From positions 259,573,863 to 259,637,862 of the forward strand of contig CP136064.1 in assembly GCA_032622095.1 (NCBI GenBank): DNA of 64,000 bases, read 5' to 3'. The position numbers and the translations under genes are program-made. The notes below the pieces were generated by a model. That model was not told the origin of the DNA, did not search any database, and saw nothing but the letters and a program-made list of their open reading frames with translations. This document shows positions 1 to 11,447 of this stretch, one piece after another; the first letter of the stretch is position 1, and each line of letters starts with the position of its first letter. The stretch comes from Siphonodentalium dalli (taxonomy: Eukaryota > Mollusca > Scaphopoda > Gadilida > Siphonodentaliidae).

Positions 1-68
1 ATAGCGTCACTAAATTCACCCTCTGGGGACCTCATTCTGCAAATGAGAGGCACACTAAACTCAAGCTT
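1..68. mobile_element. Family A (hAT-like MITE), right end only
   Basis: The window opens inside a copy. TCACCCTCTGGGGACCTCAT then CTGCAAATGAGAGGCACACT and AACTCAAGCTTG is the family's right terminal repeat. Confidence 0.85.
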
Positions 69-155
69 GGTATTTAGTTCAGAAAGGGTTAAAAATTATC
101 CTGATTCCCACCCAGCATTTATTTAGGACTGAACATTTATCTGGAAAACATGATT

Positions 156-2184
156 CAGGGATCAGCTTAGAGAATTCAAATTGGGAGAATTAAGTCACTT
201 CTCTTTAGACCGGTACACAGGAACCAGCCTAGAGAATTAAAATTGGGAGAACTAAGTCACTTCTCTTTAGACCGGTACACAGGGACCAGTCTTGAGAATT
301 CAAATTGGGAGAGTTAAGTCACTTCTCCTTAGACCGGTACACAGGAACCAGCCTAGAGAATTCAAATTGCGAGAATTAAGTCACTTCTCCCTAGACCGGT
401 ACACAGGGACCAGCCTAGAGAATTAAAATTGGGGGAATTCAGTCACTTCTCACTAGACCGGTTCATAGGGACCAGCCTAGAGAATTAAAATTGGGAGAAT
501 TAAGTCACTTCTCTTTAGACCGGTACACAAGGACCAGCCTAGAGAATTCAAATTGGGAGAATTAAGTCACTTCTCCCTAGACCGGTACACAGGGACCAGC
601 CTAGAGAATTCAAATTGGGAGAATTCAGTCACTTCTCACTAGACCGGTACACAGGGACCAGCCTAGAGAATTAAAATTGGGGGAATTCAGTCACTTCTAA
701 CTAAACCGGTTCATAGGGACCAGCCTTAGACCAGCCTTAGACCGCTACACAGGGACCAGCCTAGAGAATTCAAATTGGGAGAGTTAAGTCACTTCTCTTT
801 AGACCGGTACACAGGGACCAGCCTAGATAATTCAAATTGGGATAGTTAAGTCACTTCTCCCTAGATAGGTACACAGGGACCAGCCTAGAGAATTCAAATT
901 GGGAGAGTTAAGTCACTTCTCCCTAGACCGGTACACAAGGACCAGCCTAGAGAATTCAAATTGGGAGAATTAAGTCACTTCTCCCTAGACCGGTACACAG
1001 GGACCAGCCTAGAGAATTCAAATTGGGAGAATTCAGTCACTTCTCACTAGACTGGTACACAGGGACCAGCCTAGAGAATTAAAATTGGGGGAATTCAGTC
1101 ACTTCTCCCTAGACCGGTACACAGGGACCAGCCTAGAGAATTCAAATTGGGAGAGGTAAGTCACTTCTCTTTAGACCGTACACAGGGACCAGCCTAGAGA
1201 ATTCAAATTGGGAGAGTTAAGTCACTTCTCTTTAGACCGGTATACAGGGACCAGCCTACAGAATTCAAATTGGGAAAATTATGTCACTTCTCTTTAGACC
1301 GGTACACACAGGAACCAGCCTAGAGAATTCAAATTCGGAGAGTTAAGTCACTTCTCTTTAGACCGGTACACAGGGACCAGCCTAGAGAATTCAAATAGGG
1401 AGAATTAAGTCACTTCTCCCTAGACCGGTACACAGGGACCAACCTAGATAATTCAAATTGGGAGAGTTAAGTCACTTCTCTTTAGACCGGTACACAGGGA
1501 CCAGCCTAGAGAATTAAAATTGGGAGAATTAAGTCACTTCTCCCTAGACCGGTACACAGGGACCAGCCTAGAGAATTAAAATTGGGAGAATTAAGTCACT
1601 TCTCCCTAGACCGGTACACAGAGACCAGCCTAGAGAATTCAAATTGGGAGAATTAAGTCACTTCTCCCTAGACCGGTACACAGGGACCAGCGTAGAGAAT
1701 TCAAATTGGGAGAATTAAGTCACTTCTCCCTAGACCGGTACACAGAGACCAGGCTAGAGAATTCAAATTGGGAGAATTAAGTCACTTCTCCCTAGACCGG
1801 TACACAGGGACCAGCCTAGAGAATTCAAATTGGGAGAATTTAGTCACTTCTCACTAGACCGGTACACAGGGACCCGCCTAGAGAATTCAAATTGGGAGAA
1901 TTAAGTCACTTCTCCCTAGACCGGTACACAGGGACCAGGCTAGAGAATTCAAATTGGGAGAATTAAGTCACTTCTCCCTAGACCGGTACACAGGGACCAG
2001 GCTAGAGAATTCAAATTGGGAGAATTAAGTCACTTCTCCCTAGACCGGTACACAGGGACCAGCCTAGAGAATTAAAATTGGGAGAATTCAGTCACTTCTC
2101 ACTAGACCGGTTCATAGGGACCAGCCTAGAGAATTAAAATTGGGAGAATTAAGTCACTTCTCCTTAGACCGGTACACAGGGACC
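156..2184. repeat. 62-bp satellite array, about 33 copies
   Basis: The unit contains GGGACCAGCCTAGAGAATTC, then AAATTGGGAGAATTAAGTCA and CTTCTCCCTAGACCGGTACA. Copies differ by a few substitutions, with one compound unit near 725-745. The unit resembles the end of dispersed element B (CTAGGCTGGTCCCT and GGGAGAAGTGACTTCTC in reverse), suggesting the satellite grew from it. There is no coding content. Confidence 0.97.
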
Positions 2185-2306
2185 ATTATAATGAGTAAGT
2201 ACACCATTATAATGAGTAAGTACACCATTATAATGAGTAAGTACACCATTATAATCAGTAAGTACACCATTATAATCAGTAAGTACACCATTATAATCAG
2301 TAAATA
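2182..2306. repeat. 21-bp tandem repeat, 6 copies
   Basis: The unit ACCATTATAATGAGTAAGTA(C) occurs six times directly after the 62-bp satellite, with a G-to-C change in the last three copies. It continues into unique AT-rich DNA. Confidence 0.95.
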
Positions 2307-2503
2307 TGTTTCAATGAATTCAATTCATTGCTGATGATATGATATGATCATATAATAATGAACTGAAGGAATCTTAATGCTATATTCATTCAGCCAGGTA
2401 GCCATAAAAAAATGACACATAATGCTGCACAATGTTGGGGTTAAATACGATGGGACACAAGCGAATCAAATCACTACCACGATCATAATGATAGAGTCCC
2501 TCG

Positions 2504-2944
2504 CAAGCCTGCAAATAGCGTGCCTGTCATTTGCAGAATGAGGTCCCCAGAGGGTGAATTTAGTGATGCTATCCCACACAGTGGGCTAGCATCACCAAAT
2601 TCACCCTCTGGAGACCTCATTCTGCTTAGGCCTCATCTTCTGGGAAGTATCTACAGTATCAAATTAACATTGTTTTTAGTTTTCCCTTCTGGGAAGTTTC
2701 TATATCCCCTAATTTGCAGCAGATAAAATGCATAATTGAGGTGCCCAATGGGTGAACATCACCAACTTCAACTGGGGAACTTCAATCTGATCCTATGTCT
2801 ACCATAGCAGTTGAGGGCCTATGCAGAATGAGGTTCCCAGAAGGTGAATTTAGTGATGCTAGCCCGCTGTGCGGGATAGCGTCACTAAATTCACCCTCTG
2901 GGGACCTCATTCTGCAAATGACAGACACGCTATGTGCAGGCTTG
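2504..2944. mobile_element. Family A (hAT-like MITE), full copy with 8-bp target duplication
   Basis: Ends are CAAGCCTGCAAATAGCGTGC and its inverted partner GCTATGTGCAGGCTTG. The direct flanks GTCCCTCG (2496-2503) and GTCCCTCG (2945-2952) are identical. Inside are two hairpins with arms GAGGTCCCCAGAGGGTGAAT and its complement. Confidence 0.92.
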
Positions 2945-3301
2945 GTCCCTCGGCTGTGATTGTGCCTCTATGATGGAGAATCAGCACTGCTATTTGCATC
3001 GATTAATTCAGCAGAGACCTGACATGAGCTAGTCCAGAATTAAATACATATCCAACACATAAAAGGCAAATAGAACTTGTTTCTGGCTAAATTAGAGAGG
3101 GAGTGGAATCTAAATGATTGTAGCCCGGTGTTCTGTCTTCTTATCTGGACTGGTCATATAGAGATATTAACGCTTTGAACCCTGGGATATATATGTAAAA
3201 TACCTCAATTTCCTGGGTTATAAGACAAAATTGGGATATTTCAAATGATATCTAAACCACATTAAAATAGTATCAAACAAATGTAATTAAATTTAGATAT
3301 A

Positions 3302-3499
3302 CAGTAATGCCCTAAATAATCGACTCCTTAACCACAGCATAATTATGGGTAACTTTTCAGGATTTAGTCGGAAATATGGCTTGTTGCCATTCATTGGAAA
3401 GCTCTCAGTGAGAGCTTTCCGATGAATGGCAACAAGCCATAAGAAAAATTACCCATAATTCTGCTGTGGTTAAGGAGTCGTTTATTTAGGGCATTACTG
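3302..3499. mobile_element. Family C (mariner-like palindromic MITE)
   Basis: The termini CAGTAATGCCCTAAATAATC and the inverse GGGCATTACTG are flanked by TA. The arms GGCTTGTTGCCATTCAT fold back around a short loop. Confidence 0.9.
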
Positions 3500-3644
3500 T
3501 ATAGAGATATTAACGCTTTGAACCCTGGGATATATATGTAAAATACCTCAATTTCCTGGGTTATAAGACAAAATTGGGATATTTCAAATGATATCTAAAC
3601 CACATTAAAATAGTATCAAACAAATGTAATTAAATTTAGATATA

Positions 3645-3842
3645 CAGTAATGCCCTAAATAATCGACTCCTTAACCACAGCATAATTATGGGTAACTTTT
3701 CAGGATTTAGTCGGAAATATGGCTTGTTGCCATTCATCGGAAAGCTCTCAGTGAGAGCTTTCCGATGAATGGCAACAAGCCATAAGAAAAATTACCCATA
3801 ATTCTGCTGTGGTTAAGGAGTCGTTTATTTAGGGCATTACTG
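3645..3842. mobile_element. Family C MITE, copy in second 343-bp unit
   Basis: Nearly identical to the 3302 copy, 343 bp upstream. It was copied with the host segment and not inserted independently. Confidence 0.9.
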
Positions 3843-4105
3843 TATAGAGATATTAACGCTTTGAACCCTGGGATATATATGTAAAAGACCTCAATTTCCT
3901 GGGTTATAAGACAAAAAATTGGGATATTTCAAATGATATCTAAACCACGTTAAATTAGTATCAAACAAATGTAATTCAATTTAGATATAAATAAAAGACT
4001 GCTAGGCCACAATTCCCCAGAATAAGGTGGCTTTTTTCTACCTGTAGCCTTTTCTGGGAACAATCATTGAATAAAATTTGCTTTCAACTGTCTATGTTAG
4101 TATAT

Positions 4106-4245
4106 CAGTAATGCCCTAAGTAATCGACCCCTTAACCACAGCAGAATTATGGGTAACTTTTCAGGATTTAGTCGGAAATATGGCTTGTTGCCATTCATCG
4201 GAAAGCTCTCGGTGGTTAAGGAGTCGATTAATTAGAGCATTACTG
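4106..4245. mobile_element. Family C MITE with internal deletion
   Basis: The left arm is complete to GGAAAGCTCTC, then jumps to GGTGGTTAAGGAGTCG; most of the right arm is lost. Confidence 0.85.
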
Positions 4246-4366
4246 TATATCAGTAATCAATAAATTCTAAGTCTATGATGTTATTATCCAGATACCAATA
4301 TAATCGGCAAATTCTAAGTTTACAAGGGTCACAACTCTGGTAAAAGTTGACATGGCGAATTCAAAT

Positions 4367-4612
4367 TCAAACTTGACGAGTATTTTCATATGGGTCATCT
4401 ATATACTAAATATGACGAGTATTTTCATATGAGTCATCTATATACTAAACTTGACGAGTATTTTCATATGGGTCATCTATATACTAAACTTGACGAGTAT
4501 TTTCATATGGGTCATCTATATACTAAATTTGACGAGTATTTTCATATGAGTCATCTATATATTAAATTTGTCGAGTATTTTCATATGGGTCATCTATATA
4601 CTAAATTTGAAA
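4367..4612. repeat. 39-bp tandem repeat, about 6 copies
   Basis: The unit GACGAGTATTTTCATATGGG TCATCTATATACTAAA is repeated. 39 is a multiple of three, so a 13-residue repeat frame stays open; it has no other sign of coding. Confidence 0.93.
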
Positions 4613-4784
4613 ACGATGGGATAACTAGAGTTATCATCCAGAAACAAAAATACTTGGCAAATTCTAAGTTGACAAGGATCATAACTCTGGTAAAAATGGG
4701 CAGAGCGCACCCATGGCTGTGATTGTACCTCAATGATGGAGACGCAGCACTGCTATTTGCATCGATTAATTCATGAAAGTGTTA

Positions 4785-5108
4785 GGGGGAGGGGGAGATA
4801 CACTGTCCGGTGCACTTGCACTATCAGTGGTGGAGGGGGAGATACACTGTCCGGTTCACTTGCACTATCAGTGGTGGAGGGAAGGGGGAGATACACTGTC
4901 CGGTTCACTTGCACTATCAGTGGTGGAGGGGGAGGGGAGATACACTGTCCGGTGTACTTGCACTATCAGTGGTGTAGGGAAGGGGGAGATACACTGTGTG
5001 GTGCACTTGCTCTATCAGTGGTGGAGGGGGAAGGGGGAGATACATTGTGCGGTGCACTTGCACTATCAGTGGTGGAGGGGGGTGGAATACACTGTCCAGT
5101 GCACTTGT
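4785..5108. repeat. Irregular 50-65 bp minisatellite
   Basis: Seven or so units of GATACACTGTCCGGTGCACT TGCACTATCAGTGGTGGAGG with variable G-rich spacers. Open on both strands by chance of composition. The 60 bp before it (4712-4772) resemble 2954-3010. Confidence 0.9.
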
Positions 5109-5139
5109 TGGTTATCTGTTTATAGCATGATGGTACAAT

Positions 5140-5784
5140 GATTGCATGTACCAGACACTTCAAGACCCACAAATTCCGCAAACTGTCTGCCAATAAGACT
5201 CATGTGCAATTAAGCGTTTATTAATGTCTGATCAACATCTTCTACCTGATGAATTTGGAAGATTTATGTCCATATTTGTTCATATCATGGAGGGACATTT
5301 CCAGGCTGGTTTTCATACCGGTAACCTGTATGGTCGCCCGAACTCCAGGTGCCCAAAAAAAAAAAACACATTTATTTAAAAAAATAATATTTTTTATTCA
5401 GTTTACAATTCATATCATAATGAGATACAAATACATTTATATATATATATTGACCTAAGACGTTTAAGTTTACAAAAGTGGAATCTCATAATACCAAATG
5501 AATAATTAACATAGAGATTAGTACTACTAGTAATTACTAACTTAATAGACATTGTTTCTGCACTATATTATTTATGTGTTTCTCTTTTGAAGTTTAGAAA
5601 ATAGCCTATTATATGAATTAAGAGTTAGATAAGAGTTAGAGTTAGTCTCATTTCAAGCAAGATAAGCATAATCGATTGAACCAAAAGATATCTGACAATA
5701 ACTTATAAGCATTTACAATCCCATGTACATATATTAATATTTCCAAAGTTACTCTTGAGAAACTTGATCAAATTGACCTCTCAG
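5140..5784. other. Intergenic or intronic AT-rich DNA, nothing recognised
   Basis: Contains poly-A at 5346-5355 and a TA-rich run near 5440. There is no exon-like frame with family similarity. Confidence 0.5.
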
Positions 5785-6186
5785 TTAACCCTTTACCCAA
5801 CAGAAGGGCCCTGTGCCAATGCATTCTCTTATATATGCGAGTCGACCATAGGTCGCCTCGCATATATAAGAGAATGCATTGGCTTAACACATTAAAAATT
5901 ATAAAATTGTTAAAGAATGTAAGAAAAAATGGTAAAAAGTGTTAAAAACAGATTTTGTTTAGGCCAATGCATTCTCTTATATATGCGAGGCGACCTATGG
6001 TCGACTCGCATATATAAGAGAATGCATTATTGGCACAGGGCTAACTGTAACTATCACAATGTGGTCAAGGAGCCGGTTCCAATGATATCCATATTTGTAT
6101 GGTTCTATTGAGACAGACCGAAGATATTTTAGGCTGTTGAAGCTTTATTTGGCCGGTTTTGGCCGGTTTGTTGGGTAAAGGGTTAA
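5785..6186. mobile_element. Family D (TTAA, piggyBac-like MITE), complete
   Basis: TTAA + CCCTTTACCCAACAGAAGGG at the left and GTTGGGTAAAGGG + TTAA at the right. Inside are two copies of the hairpin core (5814-5883, 5960-6027) and a one-sided unique part with GGCCGGTTTTGGCCGGTTTG. Confidence 0.92.
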
Positions 6187-6800
6187 ATTCAAAATACTGA
6201 CTCAGAGAGCCATGGATTCACTCTCAATGCATTAGATTTCCCTTACCCCCCCCCCCCCCCCCCCCCCTCACCATCAGGAGGGGGACACCCTGAACCTTCT
6301 CCCACTCAGGCATTTGGCCTTCTGGATATGCCTTCGGCATATCATTGCCTGAAAACAGGTGTCCCCAAAAAATCCCTGGATCCTTCACTGCCATGGTTGA
6401 TCAATTACATTGAAATTTAGACATTCATCATTATTCGATCCTTCCGAAGGTGAGTGAAATGGTGGTGTTTGAATTTTAGTCTTCCAAAAATTGGGGGACT
6501 ATAGAAATGATCAGTGTCTGTCCATCCAAGCCTTGAAATAGTGACAATTAGTGTGTCTGTCATTTGCAGAATGAGGATTATTGAGGGCCCCAGCCTGGAT
6601 CTAGTTGTAGAGTTTACAATGCATTTTTATTAACCCGTTTTAAAAATGGGATATATTATATTATTGGTCTGTTGTCCGTCTGTTCATATTACATTTCCGG
6701 ATGATAACTTTAGTTAAAGTTATCTGTATGCATATCCCCCTGGGTATGCCACTATGTGTCGATGACCATGATATTTTATAAGGAAAGGTTATAGTGATCT
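6187..6800. other. Mixed repeat debris: poly-C tract, family A end, dispersed H fragment
   Basis: Poly-C at 6246-6267. The left end of a family A element (CAAGCCTTGAAATAGTG) lies near 6530-6580. The dispersed-repeat phrase ATATTATTGGTCTGTTGTCC then CCGGATGATAACTTTAGTTA lies at 6650-6725. No gene seen. Confidence 0.7.
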
Positions 6801-6803
6801 CAC

Positions 6804-6909
6804 CGAGAGCTTTCCAATGAATGGCAACAAGCCATATTTCCGACTAAATACTGAAAAGTTACCAATAATTCTTCTGTGCTTAAGGAGTCGATTATTTAGA
6901 GCATTACTG
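6804..6909. mobile_element. Family C MITE, right arm only
   Basis: GAGAGCTTTCCAATGAATGG through GAGTCGATTATTTAGAGCAT TACTG. The left arm is absent. Confidence 0.85.
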
Positions 6910-7036
6910 TAATTTGTCTCCTATCATCAGTTCCTGTAATTCTCATTTGTACTAAAAATATAATGAGCAGAGTTTGAAAGATGTATTCAGGGGTTCATAC
7001 CTCCAGTTACAACAACAACAACACGTAGAATCTAAT

Positions 7037-7450
7037 TTAACCCTTCCATAACAGGAGCTTTCTAAAATTTTGCAAAAACCCTGTGCCAATGCATTCTCTT
7101 GTATATGCGAGTCTCCCATAGGGAGCCTCACATATATACGAGAATACATTGGCTTAACAATGTTTACCTTGACCTTGTAAGGCAGTATATTCTATTATAT
7201 ATGCGAGGTTCCCTAGGGGAGACTCACATATATAAGAGAATGCACTGGCACAGGATCTTTAACCCCTCCATGACTGGAGATTTCTGAAATTTTGAGAAAA
7301 CCATGTGCCAATGCATTCTCTTATATAATATGCGAGTCTCCCATAGGCCTAACATTATTTACCTTAACCTTTTAAGCCAGTGCATTCTCTTATATATGTG
7401 TGGATCGCTATGGGAGACTCGTATATAAGAGAATGCACAGGATCTTTAAA
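7037..7450. mobile_element. Family F (TTAA-type MITE) cluster, rearranged
   Basis: It begins TTAACCCTTCCATAACAGGAGC. A second partial start lies near 7258 (TTTAACCCCTCCATGACTGG). Several degraded hairpin cores (GCATTCTCTTATATATGCGA-type) follow in alternating orientation, as if copies inserted in or recombined with each other. Confidence 0.8.
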
Positions 7451-7960
7451 AGCCCACTTAATTTTTGAATCACTAGATCACATTATATACAGCATATTTC
7501 ATATTATATACCATTTGAAAGAGTAAGCTCCAAAACAGTTTATTATCAATTTATCCTGTTGTATAAACTGTGAACATGTTGTTTTTGTGAAGGTACCGAC
7601 ATGTGTTCTGTGCTTAATTTTGATCTTATCTCTACTGCCAGTTAATTATTCTCAATGGAAATGAAATAACTCTATCTCTTAGTCATGGTTTTATGATGCA
7701 TTCTTGGATAAATAACAGGGGAAGTCATAAGATGAATCTGAGAATCTCTATCACTTGGTTGACACTCCTAGGCCACAGCTGCTCCATATTATGGTGGAAT
7801 ATATAAATGTTTGGTTCCTCTTCCAAGTGGTATATTATGAGATGGAATATGTTGTGTATATATATTATATGTGGTATGGGAATTTGAAAATTAAGTGGGC
7901 CTTTAATGCTGCACCAGCGCAGCTACCATCATGAAAGAGTTAAACACAACTACCAGTAGT
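7451..7960. other. AT-rich DNA, nothing recognised
   Basis: No repeat of the families listed and no exon-like frame. Possible single-copy intron or spacer. Confidence 0.4.
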
Positions 7961-7967
7961 TTATTAT

Positions 7968-8001
<34 letters not shown>

Positions 8002-8460
8002 TGCCCCCGCAACAAAGTTGTGGCAGCATATTCTGGAATCAGTCCGTCGTCCGTCTGTGGACACAAATTTGTCCAGAGTTTTCTCAGAGTAATCATTTTC
8101 CGTGAAACTTGGCACAGACATCAACCTCCATGGGAACCTGCTATTTTGAGGTCTGTTCGACTTATCCCCCCTTTTCGACTTAGAAAATTTTCAATACAGG
8201 TGTATATCTTTGTCAGAGCTTTTGTTCCTGCATTTTTGGTCAATTTAAAAAAAAACTTTGCACAGATATTTAGTACCATGGGAACCTGTGCACCTGCACT
8301 TGGCGCAGACATCAACCACCATGGGAACCTGTGCACCTGCACTTGGCGCAGACATTAACCACCATGGGAACCTGTGCACCTCCGATTTTAATGTTGGTCA
8401 GACTTATTTTTGCAGAGTTATTGGCCTTCTTAACTTAGAATATTTTCATTTTTCTCAGTA
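7961..8460. repeat. Dispersed repeat with poly-C head and CCGTC-rich body (type H)
   Basis: TTATTATACC is followed by a C run to 7998, then GCAACAAAGTTGTGGCAGCA, GTCCGTCGTCCGTCTGTGGA and GACACAAATTTGTCCAGAG. A copy at 29103-29400 has the same order. It includes a 43-bp tandem repeat at 8277-8385 (GGAACCTGTGCACCTGCACT TGGCGCAGACAT). Confidence 0.8.
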
Positions 8461-9624
8461 ATATTATTTTACTAAATTTTACTAGTCACATTGGGACACA
8501 TACCTCTAGTTTTTTTTAATCTTTGCTTGAAGTATGCTAGTATCTATAAGTGCTCTCAGTAAATACTCATTGACGAGTAGTTCCTTTGGGCTTCAGGAAA
8601 TGTTCAGATAACAAGTCATTTGTCAAAGATACGAGTCCTTCTGAACTTTTATTATCTTCTCGTCATTCTGTTGTCTGCTCATTTTAACTGAACAATTTCC
8701 TCCAATAAATAGATAATAAGTTCACAAGGTCAAAAAATATAGTCCTTCTGCACTTATTATTGTCTTGTCATACTGTTGTCTGCTCATTTTAACTGGACAT
8801 GGTCCAGACAGAAAAACAACGCGGTCATGTCAGCCTCAACATGGTCCAGTCAGAAAACCACCGATCAGTAAATTATCGTTGCTATTAATGCCAGACAAGG
8901 GGTTCATGCAAATGTTGAATTTTTTTGCGGTCAAGCCAGGTCAAGCTGAAGGTTTCTCGTGGTCAAAATCCCATGAGCACATGGTCACTGGTTTTCACGT
9001 CAGTGCTATTATCAGAATCTTACAAATTAACCTCTTCATTGCTATGACGTCCATAACTATTACGGACATAAAAGTGCATGCTGTTTGCTATATGGTCCGT
9101 AGTACTTCAGCACTCTAGCATTAGGTAGGTCATTATACATAACTGGAACTCAGATTGGAGCATCGGAGTAACTGTATTGTGAAGTTTCAAACAGATTGAT
9201 GTTCCACGATTGTGAACGATACTAGCCTTTCAACTGAGTCAGTTTTATGGTTTTTGTGACATTCCGTTATATTTTCCCACTGGAAAATGGCAATAACGTC
9301 AACAGCCCAGCACACAACATCATATAGCAGCGAAGAGGTTATTTAGTCTCCTGTCATTCTCATTTGTGCAAGATACTAAAAATATGAGCTGTGATTTAAC
9401 TCAGTTCTGGGACTGATCGCGTGAGCTATGATGTGGTCCAGTCAGAAAACCATCTGTCAGTATTTCAGTAATTATGCAGGGTTTCTGCTAGATGTTGGGG
9501 GTTTGGACATCTATAAATGCTGGAGGAAAGCCTCCAGTTCATGATACCAACTGTGAATATATGGTAGTGTCAACTATAATGGGATCCTAAAGGTTACAAT
9601 GGTATGAATAGTTTCCATAGGCAC
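8461..9624. other. Spacer with a fragment of element J; otherwise unrecognised
   Basis: AAATACTCATTGACGAGTAG and GGAAATGTTCAGATAACAAG (8560-8620) match element J at 63239 and 28505. The phrase CATGGTCCAGTCAGAAAACC recurs at 8840 and 9430, hinting at an old duplication. There is no convincing coding frame. Confidence 0.5.
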
Positions 9625-10245
9625 CAGTGCAAACATTTTAGGGTAGCCATTAGACCACGTTTTCTTGGTCCGCAACAGCTTGGGATATCGGTTGGGATGA
9701 TGCTGTTTTGGACCGAGTCCCCTCCCGTTGCTCTTCTATAAAAGACTTTCATTCAAAAGATGTTCTACATGTACACATGGATCCTGCGCATTCACATGAT
9801 CCCCTGCATATAATTAATCATCTCGCATGTCCTCGATGAATCTGTCTTCAAAATGATTTGTCACATGCCATGATAGAAAAAGGTAAAGTGATCGTTTAAT
9901 ATATTGTTTACATGCATTTTTCTGATAGCGCGACAATAAAAATGTTCTGGAAAACAAGGCTTTGTTTACTTATAAATCTTGTTGCTTTGACTTTCCATGG
10001 ACCTCTGATATCATCATGCTTGGGAATGGCTGTCCTGTATGTTCGTATGCGCAAACCTTTCATTTTATCTAATCTGAAGACATTCAAGCAAGATAACTCC
10101 CACCCACGATTCTGGACGTAAAGTCCTTTATAGAAGAGTAATGGGATGGGACTCGGTCCAAAACAGCATTAGCCCAACCGATATCTCTAGCTGTTGTGGA
10201 CCAAGAAGACTTGGTCTAGGTGTCCATATGCTCAGTGCAAACATT
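9625..10245. mobile_element. Element O: inverted-repeat element with about 100-bp arms
   Basis: The left arm AGACCACGTTTTCTTGGTCC ... CTGTTTTGGACCGAGTCCC and the right arm GGGACTCGGTCCAAAACAG ... GGACCAAGAAGACTTGGTCT are inverted copies enclosing about 360 bp. The 17-bp direct repeat CAGTGCAAACATTTTAG lies outside both arms (9627 and 10231). No transposase frame recognised. Confidence 0.75.
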
Positions 10246-10794
10246 TTAGAGAATATACTATTTTTATGATAATGCCCATTATTGCAGGGATGTTACCAGA
10301 GGATCTCTGTTTGGGGGGGGGTGCATGGTGTCCCCCTCAAAAGTTCCTAATACACCTCCTCCCACTTGCACCTTGAACCAGAACAAAATCCCAGGTTTGC
10401 TAAATTCTATTTGCACCAGTAACTATTTATTTTCAGGAATGTACATGAAACATTCAAATTTTCAAGACCTTCCAATTTCATGTCCATTTTGTAGATCTTG
10501 ATCTCCTCCTAATTAAAGAACAGAAATCCATTTCCAAATTCTTTAAGTATTTTTCGAGTTATATACCTAAAAAAATTGCAGGCCACAATTTCTCAGAATG
10601 AGCCAATTTCTAACATTTTTTGGTCAAGTATTTTTAATAACTAGAGGGAAATAAAGGGCCTTTTCACTGTTTTAGTAATTTTATCACTAAATTAATTGTG
10701 CACAATTTTTTTTTTTTTTATGCATCTAGTTTATAGTCTGCTACTCAACATATGATAATGATGAATTGATATTGTAGTACATGCAGGTAGAGAA
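10246..10794. other. AT-rich DNA, nothing recognised
   Basis: Contains a G run near 10313 and a T run near 10709. No gene or listed repeat family seen. Confidence 0.4.
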
Positions 10795-11447
10795 CAAGCC
10801 TGAGTTTAGTGTGCCTATCATTTGCAGAATGAGGTCCCCAGAGGGTGAATTTAGTGATGCTACATCGCACACCGGGCTAGCATCACCAAATTCACCCTCT
10901 TGGGACCTCATTCTGCATGGCCTCATCTGCTATGGGAGACATAGACTCAGATTGAAGTTCCAGTTGGTGAATATTGTGATGTGCACCCATTGGGAACCTC
11001 AATTATGCAATGTGTTGTCTGCCAATTTGGGGATATAGAGAAACTAAACTAAAAAAGACATAGAATCTATGTGAACAAGTTTCTATAGATATTTGATAAT
11101 AAAGAAATTTCCAGAGAAGATGAGGCCTAAGCAGAATTAGGTCCCCAGAGGGTGAATTTGGTGATGCTAGCCCGCTTTGCAGATAGCGTCACTAAATTCA
11201 CCCTCTGGCAACCCCATTCTGCAAATTACAGGCACATTAACCCTTTCAGTGCCAAGTCCGATTTTTGTATCAATCCATATTTCCTTGATCATTTTTTTAA
11301 TTTATTGATTATAATAATGTGATACATTAGAGCTCTTTCCATCAATGTATCACATTATTATAATAAATAAATTAGAAAAATATGATCAAGGAAATATGGG
11401 TTGATACAAAAATCGGACTTGGCACTGAAATGGTTAACTCGGGCTCG
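10795..11447. mobile_element. Family A MITE interrupted by a family E insertion
   Basis: Starts CAAGCCTGAGTTTAGTGTGC. The right terminal repeat is split at TTAA: GCAAATTACAGGCACA before, CTCGGGCTCG after the nested element. Confidence 0.88.
11237..11437. mobile_element. Family E (TTAA-type MITE) without the shared core hairpin
   Basis: TTAACCCTTTCAGTGCCAAG at the left and CTTGGCACTGAAATGGTTAA at the right. The interior is a long hairpin of CCTTGATCATTTTTTTAATT and GATTATAATAATGTGATACA arms. It lacks the CCAATGCATTCTC module that other E copies carry. Confidence 0.9.

Larger units (their letters stand above)
3161..3990. repeat. 343-bp tandem duplication (2.4 copies), two units each carrying a family C MITE
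   Basis: GAGATATTAACGCTTTGAAC starts at 3161, 3504 and 3847, exactly 343 bp apart. The first two units end in a complete family C element (3302-3499 and 3645-3842). The third lacks it and runs into AATAAAAGACTGCTAGGCC. Confidence 0.95.

Noticed and set aside
1-2184. CRISPR-like appearance of the 62-bp array
   Set aside because: Units are contiguous with no unique spacers and the genome is clearly eukaryotic; it is a satellite.
4733-5193. Gly-rich and Ser/Pro-rich frames over the GGAGGGGGAG minisatellite
   Set aside because: Low-complexity translation on both strands with no start context, splice signals or similarity.
5814-5883. TATATATG in the hairpin cores as TATA-box promoters
   Set aside because: The motif is part of a palindromic repeat arm present dozens of times with no downstream gene; there is no support for promoter function.
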